From positions 1-41,473 of the forward strand of contig JAKBWA010000037.1 of the NCBI GenBank assembly GCA_021841025.1: DNA of 41,473 bases. Reading direction: 5' to 3'. Under the pieces are notes generated by a model. That model did not search any database, was not told the DNA's origin, and saw nothing but the letters and a program-made list of their open reading frames with translations. Made by a program: the position numbers and the translations under genes. This DNA comes from Bacillota bacterium. Lineage in GTDB: Bacteria > Bacillota > Sulfobacillia > Sulfobacillales > Sulfobacillaceae. This document shows, piece after piece, positions 16,769 through 25,333 of the stretch (the stretch's first letter is position 1; every line of letters begins with the position of its first letter).

Positions 16769-17725
16769 CTACGGATTTGTCAGGGACCAGTCATGGACAA
16801 ATGCCCCTTCTAAATATTTTTCGAGATCCATGGCCGCTCGGCACCCTGTGCCGGCTGCGGTAATCGCTTGCCGGTAGCGTGAATCCATCACATCCCCACA
16901 AGCGAAAACTCCTTCGACGCTGGTGGCCGTGTTTTGGGGTATCGTGACAATATAACCGACTTTGTCGGTTTGCACCTGTCCACTCAGAAAAGCGGTATTG
17001 GGCTGATGGCCAATGGCAATAAAAACTCCTTCGGCTTCCAACAGTTGGGTGTGTCCGTTCTCATTATTCCGTACTTCCAATCCAATAACATGGTGGTCTT
17101 CAGACTTGATCGCAACCGGCGTGTGGTTCATAACCCATTTGATTTTAGGATTATCGTGGGCCCGGTCCTGCATTACTTTAGAAGCGCGAAGCGTATCGCG
17201 GCGATGAACAATCGTGACTTCAGAAGCAAATTTGGTCAAGAAGAGAGCTTCTTCCATTGCGGAGTCCCCACCGCCGACAACCACAATTTTTTTGTCCCGG
17301 AAGAAAAACCCGTCGCAGGTTGCACAAGTGGATACCCCATGACCTAAAGCTTCCGCTTCGCCGGGAATGCCCAGCATTTTGGCGGAGGCTCCTGTGGAAA
17401 TAATCAGAGACCGGCCTAAAAACTCGTCAGATTCATTGACCGTGATACGGAAAGGACGTTTGGATAGATCGACAGATGTCACGGCACCAAAAAAGAACTC
17501 CGCGCCAAAACGTTCCGCTTGTTTCCGCATATTGTCCATCAACTCAGGACCCATAATGCCTTCAGGAAAACCGGGGAAGTTTTCGATTTCTGTGGTAAGT
17601 GTTAGCTGTCCTCCCGGTTCGTTCCCTTCAATAATCAACGGATTTAAATTCGCTCGTGCCGCATAGATGGCGGCGGTCAAACCGGCCGGCCCTGTACCCA
17701 AAATAATGGCCTTTCGCTCGTCCAT
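16769..17725 (-). CDS. trxB: thioredoxin reductase (NADPH)
   Basis: 318 residues, normal length. FAD motif G-T-G-P-A-G-L-T-A-A near residue 10, active disulfide C-A-T-C-D (Cys134, Cys137), NADPH motif G-G-G-D-S-A-M-E-E-A, and C-terminal F-A-C-G-D-V-M-D-x-R-Y-R-Q. It reduces thioredoxin in the cytoplasm. ATG 17725 has GAGGTGA at ideal distance. The ferredoxin gene follows on the same strand after a 129-base gap that appears to hold a separate promoter. Transcription starts from the 654-base gap shared with ctaG. Confidence 0.97.
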   Translation of the reverse strand: MDERKAIILGTGPAGLTAAIYAARANLNPLIIEGNEPGGQLTLTTEIENFPGFPEGIMGPELMDNMRKQAERFGAEFFFGAVTSVDLSKRPFRITVNESDEFLGRSLIISTGASAKMLGIPGEAEALGHGVSTCATCDGFFFRDKKIVVVGGGDSAMEEALFLTKFASEVTIVHRRDTLRASKVMQDRAHDNPKIKWVMNHTPVAIKSEDHHVIGLEVRNNENGHTQLLEAEGVFIAIGHQPNTAFLSGQVQTDKVGYIVTIPQNTATSVEGVFACGDVMDSRYRQAITAAGTGCRAAMDLEKYLEGAFVHDWSLTNP

Positions 17726-18379
17726 AATGTCACCTCGCTACTTCAGTTATATTCTCCCGAAATGCACAAAACTATTGGCCCTCTGCCGCTCAGTCTAAAG
17801 TTGCCAATGCTTGGACGTCAAGGACATCAGATTCTTCATCTCGCCCAGCTTTCTGGGGCGCGTGCAGATATCCTTCCACGAGTGAGGCTTTACCAGCGCG
17901 GCAGAGATTGTTTGTTTAGGCAGGACTCGGCACTTCTTTCCTAACGGTTCCAGCCTATACATTGCGTCATGCGAATTAATGGTACCCCTATAGGGTATGC
18001 TCGTCAATTGGCCAATAAACCTGGCAGGAACCGGGCTTGCCAGATGAGGGGATCACTCACACGCCGATTAAGAGGATACACTCCGACTCCTCTCCTCTAC
18101 TGCGGAGGGAGAAAAAGGTCAGACAAACGGCTGTGGTCTATCTTGACAACCGTTGTGCTGCGGCCAACCGAGGCCATGATCTAATTTGAATGAGGTCCTG
18201 TGTTCCGTTTTATCGGGTGTATCGCGAAAAGACTTTCAACAACCCGCTGCATTTCTTTGCATTTCTTCCCCCGCGGTCATGGTGGGGAGTGGCTATAGTC
18301 TAATCTGAGAAATCGGCCAAAATTGTCTATAATGGTGGGGAGGAGTTTAAGTATAGAGTAAGACGAACGAGGGTGTGTC
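17726..18379. other. long non-coding interval between trxB and ctaG
   Basis: 654 bases between divergent genes. I see no convincing gene; a 70-codon minus-strand frame at 17795-18007 lacks a ribosome site. Short inverted repeats are present, for example CTGGCA (18021-18026) with TGCCAG (18038-18043) and TACCC/GGGTA flanking CTATA near 17983-17997. A consensus TATAAT at 18328-18333 probably serves ctaG. Confidence 0.5.
18305..18333 (+). promoter_or_regulatory. probable ctaG promoter
   Basis: Perfect -10 TATAAT at 18328-18333. The position 17 bases upstream reads CTGAGA, a weak -35. Transcription would begin near 18340, about 40 bases before the start codon. Confidence 0.5.
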
Positions 18380-19228
18380 ATGGCATTTCTATTCAAACAT
18401 TACAATTTCTTCACCTTGTGGCATCCGGAAGTAATTCTTCTTGTTGTTATTTTGACGGTGATCTATTTTCAGCTGGTCGGGCCGATCAAAGCGCGGTTTG
18501 GAGAGAATTTGCCAGCCGTCCCTTTGATTCAAAAGATTTATTTCATGGCCGCTTTGCTAGTCTTTTACGTTGCGATGGGAACACCTTTGAAACTGGTGGC
18601 GGATAAATACCTGTTTGCGGGTCATATGATTCAGTATGCCTTATTAAGCATGGTTCTGCCCCCCCTTTTATTAGCGGGAATTCCCCAGTGGATGATTCAA
18701 AGCCTATGGAAAACACGGTTTTGGTACAAAGTGCTACGGATCACCACCAATCCGCCCTTTGCCATCATTACCTTCAATATTCTTTTTTCTTTTATTGAAT
18801 GGCCCCCCATTTTGGACGCCAGCCTCCACTATGACTGGCTTTATGTTTTAGAGTCTTATGTTATGCTGTTTGCAGCGATTTTTCTTTGGTGGCCTGTGAT
18901 GTCTCCCATTTTGCAGCGCCGTGCCCGCAACCTCAACGTGGCAAGAAAGCCGGGACAACTTCCCGAATTGGGGATGATATCGCGCGGCTACCAACTTTTG
19001 TATATCTTTTTCAATTTTGACTTGATGATGCCGGCTCTTGTTTATATTATTGATACAGCTCGCCCGTTTTACGTGTTTTATATGCATGCCCCCCGGATAT
19101 TTGGCATCTCTGCTTTAGCCGATCAACAACTGGGCGACTTGTTAATGGGCGCCTCTATGACGATCGCGTATATCTCTGCATTTCTGGCTACGTATACCAA
19201 ATATGACGAGACACACTGGTACGATTGA
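18380..19228 (+). CDS. ctaG: cytochrome c oxidase assembly factor CtaG (caa3_CtaG type)
   Basis: 282-residue polytopic protein with about seven helices. It shows features of the Bacillus-type CtaG family: an N-terminal W-H-P-E segment, G-T-P-L-x-x-x-A-D-x-Y-L-F-x-x-H-M-x-Q-Y, and W-W-P-V-M-S-P. This family is needed to assemble the copper-containing oxidase centres in Gram-positive bacteria. Histidines and methionines within membrane segments (H-M-I-Q, M-H-A-P) may bind copper. It lies 15 kb from the oxidase operon, behind its own -10 box. ATG 18380 has GAGGG about six bases upstream. Confidence 0.92.
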   Translation: MAFLFKHYNFFTLWHPEVILLVVILTVIYFQLVGPIKARFGENLPAVPLIQKIYFMAALLVFYVAMGTPLKLVADKYLFAGHMIQYALLSMVLPPLLLAGIPQWMIQSLWKTRFWYKVLRITTNPPFAIITFNILFSFIEWPPILDASLHYDWLYVLESYVMLFAAIFLWWPVMSPILQRRARNLNVARKPGQLPELGMISRGYQLLYIFFNFDLMMPALVYIIDTARPFYVFYMHAPRIFGISALADQQLGDLLMGASMTIAYISAFLATYTKYDETHWYD

Positions 19229-19392
19229 GTGTGTGGTCCCGGGCGACTGGTTGTGGGAAATGAGGGGCGGATACAGAGAAAGCCGATTGCTCGGGTCAGA
19301 TCAAGATGAATCGAGCAGGAACATAGAATGCAGGCCTTCGGCAAGAGAATGAGTAGAGTTGCCGGGCCAAGACAAAAGGATGAGGATAGCCA

Positions 19393-20217
19393 GTGTGGTT
19401 TGATCAGCATGTGCACATGGAACATGGCCCCTATACACCCACCGAATATCCTGTGGAGTGGTTGGAGCAGTTTTTAGAAGCGGGACACTCCCGTCACGTA
19501 ATGGGCCTAGGTATTGTTGAGCATGGGTACCGCTTCACGGAAAGCCAGGGGTTGTTGCCAGGAGAATGGTCAGCGCGTCGATGTCTGTACCCTCTTCGAG
19601 GCTACACGGAATTTTTGGATCGCGTTCGCGGCCGATATCCTATTGCCGTGGGTTTGGAAATGGATTATGTTCCCGGAGCAGAAGAGGGGATTAGGAACTA
19701 CTTGCAACGCTACTCGTGGGATTTCGTTTTGGGTTCTGTTCATTTCCTTGACGAATTTGGTCTGGATGTCGGTGAAATGAAGGATGAATATGTCCGGCGA
19801 GACCCGGAAGATATATGGTCTTTGTATTACCACTATTCGATTCAGGCAGTCGAGTCGGGTCTCTTTCAGGCAATAACGCATCCGGATTTGCCCAAAATTT
19901 ATGGATTTCCCAAACCATCCGATTCGATGTTGATTCCCTGGTATCGCCAGTTTATTGAAGCTTTGGCTGATAACCACGTGGCCCTGGAAATTAATACGGC
20001 GGGGCTCAGACGCCCGGTCAAAGAAATATATCCCCATCCGAAGTTGCTTGAAGAAGCAGCGAAGGTGCATTTGCCAGTGACATTGGCATCCGATGCGCAC
20101 GAGCCAGAGAATGTTGGAAGATTCTTTGATGAGGCCCGCCAATTGGCCAGGGAGTGCGGGGTTGATAAAGTGAGTGCCTTTACCGCCAACGGGATTCAAA
20201 CGATGTCCCTTGGCTAA
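19393..20217 (+). CDS. PHP-domain phosphatase (histidinol-phosphatase HisJ/HisK type)
   Basis: 274 residues covering one PHP domain. Metal-binding motifs are in order: D-Q-H-V-H at the N terminus, E-H-G-Y-R-F, G-L-E-M-D-Y, G-S-V-H-F-L-D, I-T-H-P-D-L, and near the C terminus S-D-A-H. The histidinol-phosphatase-like motif L-E-I-N-T-A-G-L-R-R-P is present. This is the trinuclear-metal fold that hydrolyses histidinol phosphate or other small phosphates. No histidine-biosynthesis genes are adjacent, so the substrate is uncertain. GTG start at 19393 with TGAGGA upstream; about 165 bases separate it from ctaG. Confidence 0.88.
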   Translation: MWFDQHVHMEHGPYTPTEYPVEWLEQFLEAGHSRHVMGLGIVEHGYRFTESQGLLPGEWSARRCLYPLRGYTEFLDRVRGRYPIAVGLEMDYVPGAEEGIRNYLQRYSWDFVLGSVHFLDEFGLDVGEMKDEYVRRDPEDIWSLYYHYSIQAVESGLFQAITHPDLPKIYGFPKPSDSMLIPWYRQFIEALADNHVALEINTAGLRRPVKEIYPHPKLLEEAAKVHLPVTLASDAHEPENVGRFFDEARQLARECGVDKVSAFTANGIQTMSLG

Positions 20218-20475
20218 GGGGAAAACCAAAGTGCTGAAAAAGGGCGGTGGCTTCGGTCTCAAGACGCAAGGTGAAATCGTAAAAAATGCGTGTCTTAGAG
20301 TTCATCAGAGTCATTCCGAGCAAGATGTCCTTGCAAGATCTATCCTTGACAGGCACTTGTTATCCCGAATAGAACCTTCTTCTTCAAAGAAATACTTAAC
20401 GGGCATGACCTCCAGGCACGGTAATGGGTTCTTCTTGTGTTCTCTGAGAAAGAGAGGGGGGAGTTATAAACTAGA

Positions 20476-20505
20476 TTGCACATAAATGCCTAAAAAGTGT
20501 ATAAT
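20476..20505 (+). promoter_or_regulatory. tnpA promoter, probably leaderless transcript
   Basis: TTGCAC (20476-20481), an 18-base spacer and a perfect TATAAT (20500-20505). The predicted transcription start near 20512 coincides with ATG 20513 and no Shine-Dalgarno can precede it, so tnpA is probably translated from a leaderless mRNA. Confidence 0.55.
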
Positions 20506-20512
20506 GCAGGGC

Positions 20513-21175
20513 ATGGAACGCACATTAACTAGTCATGAAGTGGCTCACTTGCTCGGTGTGAACATCAAGACGATTCAACGGTGGGATCGCGAGGGCCGAC
20601 TCAAACCGGCCGGTCGGACGGCCACAGGCCGTCGCTATTATACCGAAGACCAAATTCTGGCCTTTCGACATCAGCCACCGGTCACGACGAGTCCACGTAA
20701 GACGGTCGCCTATTGCCGGGTCAGTAGCCAGAGTCAGCGGACCGATTTGAAGGACCAACGGCGTGCCCTGGAACAGTTCTGTACGGCACGCGGCCTCGCC
20801 AACGTGGAGTTTATCGAGGAAGTTGGTGGGGGCATGAACTTCCGCCGCAAGCGTTTTTTGGCCGTGATGGACGCAGTGGATGCCGGAGAAATTGGCACGG
20901 TGATTCTGGCCCATAAAGACCGGTTGACGCGGTTTGGTTATGAGTGGTTCGAGCGATTCTGCCAGCAACACGGATGCGAGATTCTTGTTCTCAACCAGGA
21001 GCACTTATCTCCTGAGCAAGAGTTGGTCCAAGACTTGCTCACCATTACGCAGGTGTTTTCGGCGCGACTGTATGGGTTGCGGAACTATCGCAAAAGCTTA
21101 AGGGAGGCCGTTCATGCCGACGTTAGCACACAGGATCCGGCTGGATCCGACGCCGGATCAGATCCGAGTCTTTAA
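20513..21175 (+). CDS. tnpA: IS607-type serine recombinase transposase TnpA
   Basis: 220 residues. An N-terminal MerR-like helix-turn-helix (L-T-S-H-E-V-A-H-L-L-G-V-N-I-K-T-I-Q-R-W, residues 4-25) precedes a serine-recombinase catalytic domain. The domain has A-Y-C-R-V-S-S-Q-x-Q with the nucleophile serine near residue 71, and later D-R-L-T-R-F-G. This N-terminal DNA-binding arrangement is specific to IS607 TnpA. ATG 20513 is preferred because the promoter predicts a start at that base; ATG 20486 lies inside the promoter. The C terminus runs 62 bases into tnpB in another frame, giving a low-complexity D/S/P tail. Confidence 0.93.
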   Translation: MERTLTSHEVAHLLGVNIKTIQRWDREGRLKPAGRTATGRRYYTEDQILAFRHQPPVTTSPRKTVAYCRVSSQSQRTDLKDQRRALEQFCTARGLANVEFIEEVGGGMNFRRKRFLAVMDAVDAGEIGTVILAHKDRLTRFGYEWFERFCQQHGCEILVLNQEHLSPEQELVQDLLTITQVFSARLYGLRNYRKSLREAVHADVSTQDPAGSDAGSDPSL

Positions 21176-21965
21176 GCAAGCCGTGGGCACCGCACGATTT
21201 GTCTGGAACTGGGCGCCGGCTGAATGGAACCGCCAATACGAGGCGGGTCAGCAGTCCAATGCCACGGCCTTAAAACCGCCATTTAACGCGATCCAGTATG
21301 AGCAATTCCCGTGGTTGCATGAGGTGCCGCGTGATGCCCATGCTCAACCGTTTGCGGATTTGGCCGGCGCATGGCAGCCCTATTGGGAGGCGCTAAAACA
21401 ACGCCGCGAACGCCCAACGCCCAGTGCACGACTCCGCGATTTCTTACACAAAACGTCTACCCGACTCGGCCGCGAAAACCCAGCGATAGGGAGCGAGACG
21501 TTATCGGTGGAAGGTATGATGCAAAACCATCACTTAGCACGGGCTATTGCCGATCAAGGCTTGAGACAGTTTTTCACGATGCTGAAATATAAAGCGGAGC
21601 GTTACGGCACACAACTTGTGGCAGCCGATCACTGGTTCCCCAGCAGCAAACTCTGCTCGACCCCGGGGTGCGCCTATCTCCAGAAGGACTTGACATGGCA
21701 AGATCGGGAATGGATCTGTCCGTCCTGTGGTACCGGCCACGACCGTGATGTCAATGCGGCGCGGAATTTGGCACGGCTGGCAACCGAAACGGCTCTACCT
21801 GTGGCGACGGCTTGGGCAACGAAGCCGACGAATCCGTCAAGAGACGGAATCGACGGGAAAGTCACGCCTGTCAGAGACGAAGCGAGACCCGCTGGCTATA
21901 GGCTGGCGGCTTCGGGGCAGGAAGAAGTCGGTGCGCACCATCGCACACCGATTTTACGCAGATGA
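21114..21965 (+). pseudogene. tnpB: TnpB RNA-guided nuclease, internally deleted (RuvC-I missing)
   Basis: 283 residues against about 400 in full-length relatives. The N-terminal region with the R-F-V-W-N-W motif is present. The sequence then passes directly from about residue 103 (R-E-R-P-T-P) to the R-D-F-L-H-K-T-S-T-R-L helix that normally precedes RuvC-II. The wedge, RuvC-I strand and catalytic G-x-D-x-G aspartate are absent. RuvC-II is altered (G-S-E-T-L in place of the usual I-E-D-L), while the zinc ribbon C-x4-C...C-P-S-C and the RuvC-III D-R-D-V-N-A-A-R-N remain. It cannot be an active nuclease as written. The frame stays open throughout, so expression is possible. Confidence 0.85.
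21928..21951 (+). ncRNA. putative 3' hairpin of the tnpB-associated omega RNA
   Basis: TCGGTGCG (21928-21935) pairs with CGCACACCGA (21942-21951) with a two-base bulge and a 6-base loop. It sits at the 3' end of tnpB. TnpB guide RNAs overlap the 3' end of the gene and end in a stem at the element boundary, followed by the flanking guide. Here the guide would come from about 21952 onward, the start of the next gene. Assignment is by position. Confidence 0.4.
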
Positions 21966-22249
21966 TGAGTAAAGTAAGTGCAAAAAGTGCTGTCAAAACC
22001 GCTCAGCAAATGGTTCATCGCCTGAAACCTGATACCCGTTTGGATATTGTCAATTTTAAAAAGGACCGCATGGTCCATGTGACGCGCGGGAGCGAGGGTC
22101 AGTTTGTCGTGGATGAGGACGGTTATTTTCATGAAGAATGGAAAGTGGGTGAACGGGAGGCGGAAACCATTCTTAAAGAGATTATTCCCCGGGAATTTCC
22201 TCGCAGTCACGAATTGCGATTCCGCGTTAAAAACCTAAAACAGGCCTAG
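21962..22249 (+). CDS. hypothetical protein abutting the IS607 right end
   Basis: 95 residues, charged, alpha/beta-like, no membrane segment: a Lys-rich start, then L-D-I-V-N-F-K-K-D-R-M-V-H-V and an acidic D-E-D-G-Y-F-H-E-E-W stretch, basic at the C terminus. ATG 21962 overlaps the tnpB stop as ATGA, with a second ATG at 21965. No Shine-Dalgarno is present because the preceding DNA belongs to the transposon. It may now depend on translational coupling to tnpB, or the native start was displaced. It ends exactly at the base before the PpaX-like reading region. Family not recognised. Confidence 0.65.
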   Translation: MMSKVSAKSAVKTAQQMVHRLKPDTRLDIVNFKKDRMVHVTRGSEGQFVVDEDGYFHEEWKVGEREAETILKEIIPREFPRSHELRFRVKNLKQA

Positions 22250-22264
22250 ATGGGAGGATTTTGG

Positions 22265-22912
22265 TTGACTGTTGCATTGTTCGATTTGGATGGTACGTTA
22301 CTCGATACCGTACCGCTTATTACATCATGCTTCCAGCAGATGTTCCAGAAATACGGGAAAGTCGCGATCTCCAAGGAGTCTGTGCACGCGATGTTTGGAC
22401 CCGGTGAATCGATTATCTTCAAAAGAGAATTTGGAGATCGGTGGGAACATGTGCTGCGAGATTATCTGGATTGCTATAACAAAGAACATGAATTTTTAGA
22501 TGTAGAACCGTGGATGAGGGACATTTTGAATGATTTGCGCGCAAGGGGCGTTCCTTTGGCTATCATTACGAACAAAGAACGGGACACTACTACTATGACT
22601 CTGGAGCATGTCGGTTTATCGCCTTATTTCGATGTGATTGTTACGGCCCAAGATGTCGAGCATCCGAAACCCTCTCCTGAAGGAATTTTGAAGGTTCTCA
22701 AGATGCTGGGATCCCAAAAGAGTGAGGCCATCTTCATCGGTGATACCATGAACGACCGGGATGCCGCGCAAGCTAGCGGGGTCAAGTTCGTGCAAGCGCT
22801 ATGGTATGTGCCGAAATCCCAATGGCCTTCTAATCTACAATGGGCTGTGGCGTACTCCCCTGAAGATGCCCGAGCGGTTCTGGCTTCCCATGGGGAAGCC
22901 GCCAACCGGTAA
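22265..22912 (+). CDS. ppaX: HAD-superfamily phosphatase (PpaX/Gph-like)
   Basis: 215 residues. HAD motif I is D-L-D-G-T-L-L-D-T (Asp7 nucleophile, Asp9 acid/base), motif II T-N-K, and motif III/IV G-D-T-M-N-D-R-D-A-A; an alpha-helical C1 cap lies between I and II. Length and cap type fit pyrophosphatase PpaX or phosphoglycolate phosphatase. I chose TTG 22265 because GGGAGG sits seven bases upstream; ATG 22250 directly follows the previous stop. It is probably co-transcribed with the preceding ORF. The symbol is tentative since substrate specificity is not visible. Confidence 0.8.
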   Translation: MTVALFDLDGTLLDTVPLITSCFQQMFQKYGKVAISKESVHAMFGPGESIIFKREFGDRWEHVLRDYLDCYNKEHEFLDVEPWMRDILNDLRARGVPLAIITNKERDTTTMTLEHVGLSPYFDVIVTAQDVEHPKPSPEGILKVLKMLGSQKSEAIFIGDTMNDRDAAQASGVKFVQALWYVPKSQWPSNLQWAVAYSPEDARAVLASHGEAANR

Positions 22913-22989
22913 AAAATTTGGGTTCGAGCCCCCAAGGATGAAACCTAACCAAAGCGTCTGGCGTTATACCCTATAAGGAGGGGATAACC

Positions 22990-23193
22990 ATGATGCCGTT
23001 CGTGATTTTTATCAGTGGTCTAATTATTGCGTTGGTGGTTGCGGTGACGGGAGCGGCGATGGTGTTGGTATGGACGCTGGCTTATGGCTCAGGGCGTTAT
23101 TGCCGTCGAATCATGAAACAAAGCCAAATGAAGGCGGATGCGGCAGGCCGTGGTGGACGGGTCGTCCGTCTGTCGCGTGAGATTGTGTCCTAA
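22990..23193 (+). CDS. small single-span membrane protein
   Basis: 67 residues; ATG 22990 follows a very strong AAGGAGGGG site. Residues 4-30 form one hydrophobic helix (I-S-G-L-I-I-A-L-V-V-A-V-T-G-A-A-M-V-L-V-W) and the remaining 37 are basic and cytoplasmic by the positive-inside rule. A hairpin about 30 bases after the stop may end transcription. The family is not recognised; the ribosome site makes a real gene likely. Confidence 0.6.
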   Translation: MMPFVIFISGLIIALVVAVTGAAMVLVWTLAYGSGRYCRRIMKQSQMKADAAGRGGRVVRLSREIVS

Positions 23194-23224
23194 TCCCCGA
23201 GTTTTGAGTGAATGAGACCATAGA

Positions 23225-23245
23225 GCCCTGTGAACAGGGCCTTTC
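23225..23245 (+). terminator. possible terminator
   Basis: GCCCTG-TGAA-CAGGGC (23225-23240), a GC-rich perfect stem with a tetraloop, followed by a broken pyrimidine tract CTTTCTCATTTTC. The T-run is weak, so efficiency is uncertain. Confidence 0.55.
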
Positions 23246-23571
23246 TCATTTTCTTTGGATCGCTCGTCTATTTTTTCTGCACTGTATGCCTAAAGGGGGT
23301 ACAGAGCAGATCTGTATCTTTCCATCTGTACTGCGCCGGTCCCAGCTTCCCTCACGGGAAAGAAAGCATCATTGAAACGTTCCATGCTCTCACCACGATT
23401 GTGAGAGGGTCTACATACGAAGATACGAAGGAGAGCGTGAGGCCAAACGGTGTCGGTTTACCTTGAGCATGCCCACCAGGCTGAGAACAGCAAGGGAGAA
23501 GGATTAATACTATGCTATAATTTAAAAATATTTTCATTTTCCTAAAATCACGGTTAAAGGACAGGGTGATA
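23246..23571 (+). promoter_or_regulatory. ilvD upstream region
   Basis: 326 bases without a gene. It holds a perfect hairpin CTCTCAC-CACGATT-GTGAGAG (23387-23407) and a consensus TATAAT at 23516-23521 with no clear -35. I looked for a T-box (AGGGTGGNACCGCG-like) and did not find one, so tRNA-dependent antitermination is not supported. Confidence 0.45.
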
Positions 23572-25242
23572 ATGGATAAGTTGCGTAGCCACGAGATTAC
23601 TCAAGGAGTACAACGTTCTCCGAATCGGGCCATGTTGCGCGCAGTGGGTTTTGGTGACGATGATTTTCAAAAACCTATTGTAGGAATTGCCAATGGATAC
23701 AGCAGTATCACACCATGCAACGTCGGGCTCGGAACACTCGCCGAACAAGCAGAGAAGACTCTGAAAGAAGAAGGCGCGATGCCGCAGGTCTTCGGCACTA
23801 TGACGGTAAGTGACGGCATTTCCATGGGAACTGAGGGTATGCACTATTCTCTGGTTTCCCGAGAAGTTATTGCAGATTCGATTGAGACAGCTTGTCAGGC
23901 GCAAAGAATGGACGGTGTGCTGGCTGTCGGCGGATGTGACAAGAATATGCCGGGGGCTATGATTGCTTTTGCCCGGATGAACATTCCGGCGATTTTCGTC
24001 TATGGGGGTACCATCAAACCGGGTCACTATCGAGGACGCGATTTAACCATTGTCAGCAGTTTCGAGGCAGTGGGGCAGTATGTGGCCCAAAATATTGACT
24101 ATGATGAACTGCTCGAGGTGGAACGCCATGCTTGCCCCGGAGCAGGATCATGCGGCGGTATGTATACAGCCAATACCATGTCATCGATCTTTGAAGCCAT
24201 GGGAATTTGTGCACCCTCATCTTCAACTATGGCTGCTGAGGATGCAGAAAAATTGGATAGCGCAGCCTTGTCGGCTCGCCTTTTAGTCCAGGCGATCAAG
24301 AAGAATATTCGTCCCCGTGATTTGTTAACCCGAAAAGCGTTTGAAAACGCGATCGCTTTGGTGATGGCCGTGGGCGGTTCGACTAATGCGGTTTTGCACT
24401 TGCTGGCCATTGCCCATGCCGCCGAAGTGCCTCTAAGCATTGATGATTTTGAGGAAATCCGGGCCCGGGTTCCGGTTCTCTGCGATCTTAAACCTTCCGG
24501 ACGTTACGTGGCAACAGATCTGCACAAGGCGGGAGGCATTCCCCAAGTCATGCGGATGCTTTTGGATCGAGGCCTTCTTCACGGCGACGCTTTGACCATC
24601 ACGGGCCAGACATTGGAAAAGCAGTTGGCGGACATTACTCCCGAGCCTCCTGGCGATCAGGATGTTATCCATCCATGGAACAATCCCGTTTATCCCACGG
24701 GACATCTCAGCATTTTGAAAGGAAATTTGGCCCAAGAAGGGGCAGTGGCCAAGATCTCTGGGATTAAACAACACAAAATTACTGGCCCTGCCCGTGTTTT
24801 TGATTCGGAAGAGGCATGCATGGAGGCGATTTTGGCCCGGCACATTCACCCTGGGGACGTTGTGGTCATTCGTTATGAAGGTCCCAAAGGCGGACCGGGG
24901 ATGCGGGAAATGCTTTCTCCGACGTCTGCCCTGATTGGCGCCGGGCTGGGGGATAGCGTCGGACTCATTACGGACGGACGATTTTCCGGCGGCACCTATG
25001 GAATGGTGGTAGGACATGTGGCTCCCGAAGCCTTTGTGGGAGGGACGATAGCACTCGTTCAGGAAGGTGATTCGATCACGATTGATGCAGAGAAACGGTT
25101 GTTGCAACTGAATGTTCCTGATGAGGAAATTGAAAAACGCCGCCGGGAGTGGACACCTCCTGCCCCCCGCTATGCCCGAGGTGTATTGTCTAAATATGCC
25201 AAATTGGTATCAACCAGCAGTCAAGGCGCGGTAACGGATTAG
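23572..25242 (+). CDS. ilvD: dihydroxy-acid dehydratase
   Basis: 556 residues, the standard length. It dehydrates 2,3-dihydroxy-3-methylvalerate and -isovalerate in isoleucine and valine synthesis, using an iron-sulfur cluster and Mg2+. Cluster and active-site motifs are T-P-C-N near residue 47, G-G-C-D-K-N-M-P-G near 120, and [16 protein letters not shown] near 190. The C-terminal G-R-F-S-G-G-T-Y-G motif carries the catalytic serine. ATG 23572 lies nine bases after AAAGGA; a GTG two codons upstream is in frame. It is monocistronic with a strong terminator; other ilv genes are not in the window. Confidence 0.97.
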   Translation: MDKLRSHEITQGVQRSPNRAMLRAVGFGDDDFQKPIVGIANGYSSITPCNVGLGTLAEQAEKTLKEEGAMPQVFGTMTVSDGISMGTEGMHYSLVSREVIADSIETACQAQRMDGVLAVGGCDKNMPGAMIAFARMNIPAIFVYGGTIKPGHYRGRDLTIVSSFEAVGQYVAQNIDYDELLEVERHACPGAGSCGGMYTANTMSSIFEAMGICAPSSSTMAAEDAEKLDSAALSARLLVQAIKKNIRPRDLLTRKAFENAIALVMAVGGSTNAVLHLLAIAHAAEVPLSIDDFEEIRARVPVLCDLKPSGRYVATDLHKAGGIPQVMRMLLDRGLLHGDALTITGQTLEKQLADITPEPPGDQDVIHPWNNPVYPTGHLSILKGNLAQEGAVAKISGIKQHKITGPARVFDSEEACMEAILARHIHPGDVVVIRYEGPKGGPGMREMLSPTSALIGAGLGDSVGLITDGRFSGGTYGMVVGHVAPEAFVGGTIALVQEGDSITIDAEKRLLQLNVPDEEIEKRRREWTPPAPRYARGVLSKYAKLVSTSSQGAVTD

Positions 25243-25272
25243 AGTCATTTCGTGTGTCTTTATCACGGAACG

Positions 25273-25327
25273 AATAAAGAACCCCAAGGCTTCTGAATTC
25301 CATCGAAGTCCCGGGGTTCTTTATTTT
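25273..25327. terminator. strong bidirectional terminator after ilvD
   Basis: AATAAAGAACCCC (25273-25285) pairs perfectly with GGGGTTCTTTATT (25313-25325), with a smaller GGCTTC/GAAGTC stem within. A and T tracts on both sides let it stop ilvD and the opposing zinc-ribbon gene. Confidence 0.92.
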
Positions 25328-25333
25328 GTCAGC

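Larger units (their letters stand above)
20470..21960 (+). mobile_element. IS607-family insertion sequence with truncated tnpB
   Basis: A serine-recombinase tnpA overlaps a tnpB in the +1 direction, the standard IS607 layout. Ends are approximate: the left end lies upstream of the promoter near 20470, and the right end near 21951-21962, just after a hairpin typical of the tnpB guide-RNA region. IS607 elements make no long target duplication, and none is seen. The right end abuts the start codon of the next host ORF. tnpA looks intact; tnpB lacks an internal third. Confidence 0.85.

Noticed and set aside
17795-18007. 70-codon minus-strand ORF between trxB and ctaG
   Set aside because: No Shine-Dalgarno, no recognisable domain, and no supporting context.
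20218-20475. Search for CRISPR-like repeats or tRNA attachment sites near the IS607 left end
   Set aside because: No regularly spaced repeats and no tRNA-like sequence found.
22918-22940. TTGGGTTCGAGCCCCCAA resembling a tRNA T-arm
   Set aside because: No acceptor, D or anticodon arms can be built around it; it is a short hairpin after the PpaX-like gene.
23246-23571. Possible T-box leader of ilvD
   Set aside because: The conserved T-box antiterminator sequence and a following terminator are absent.
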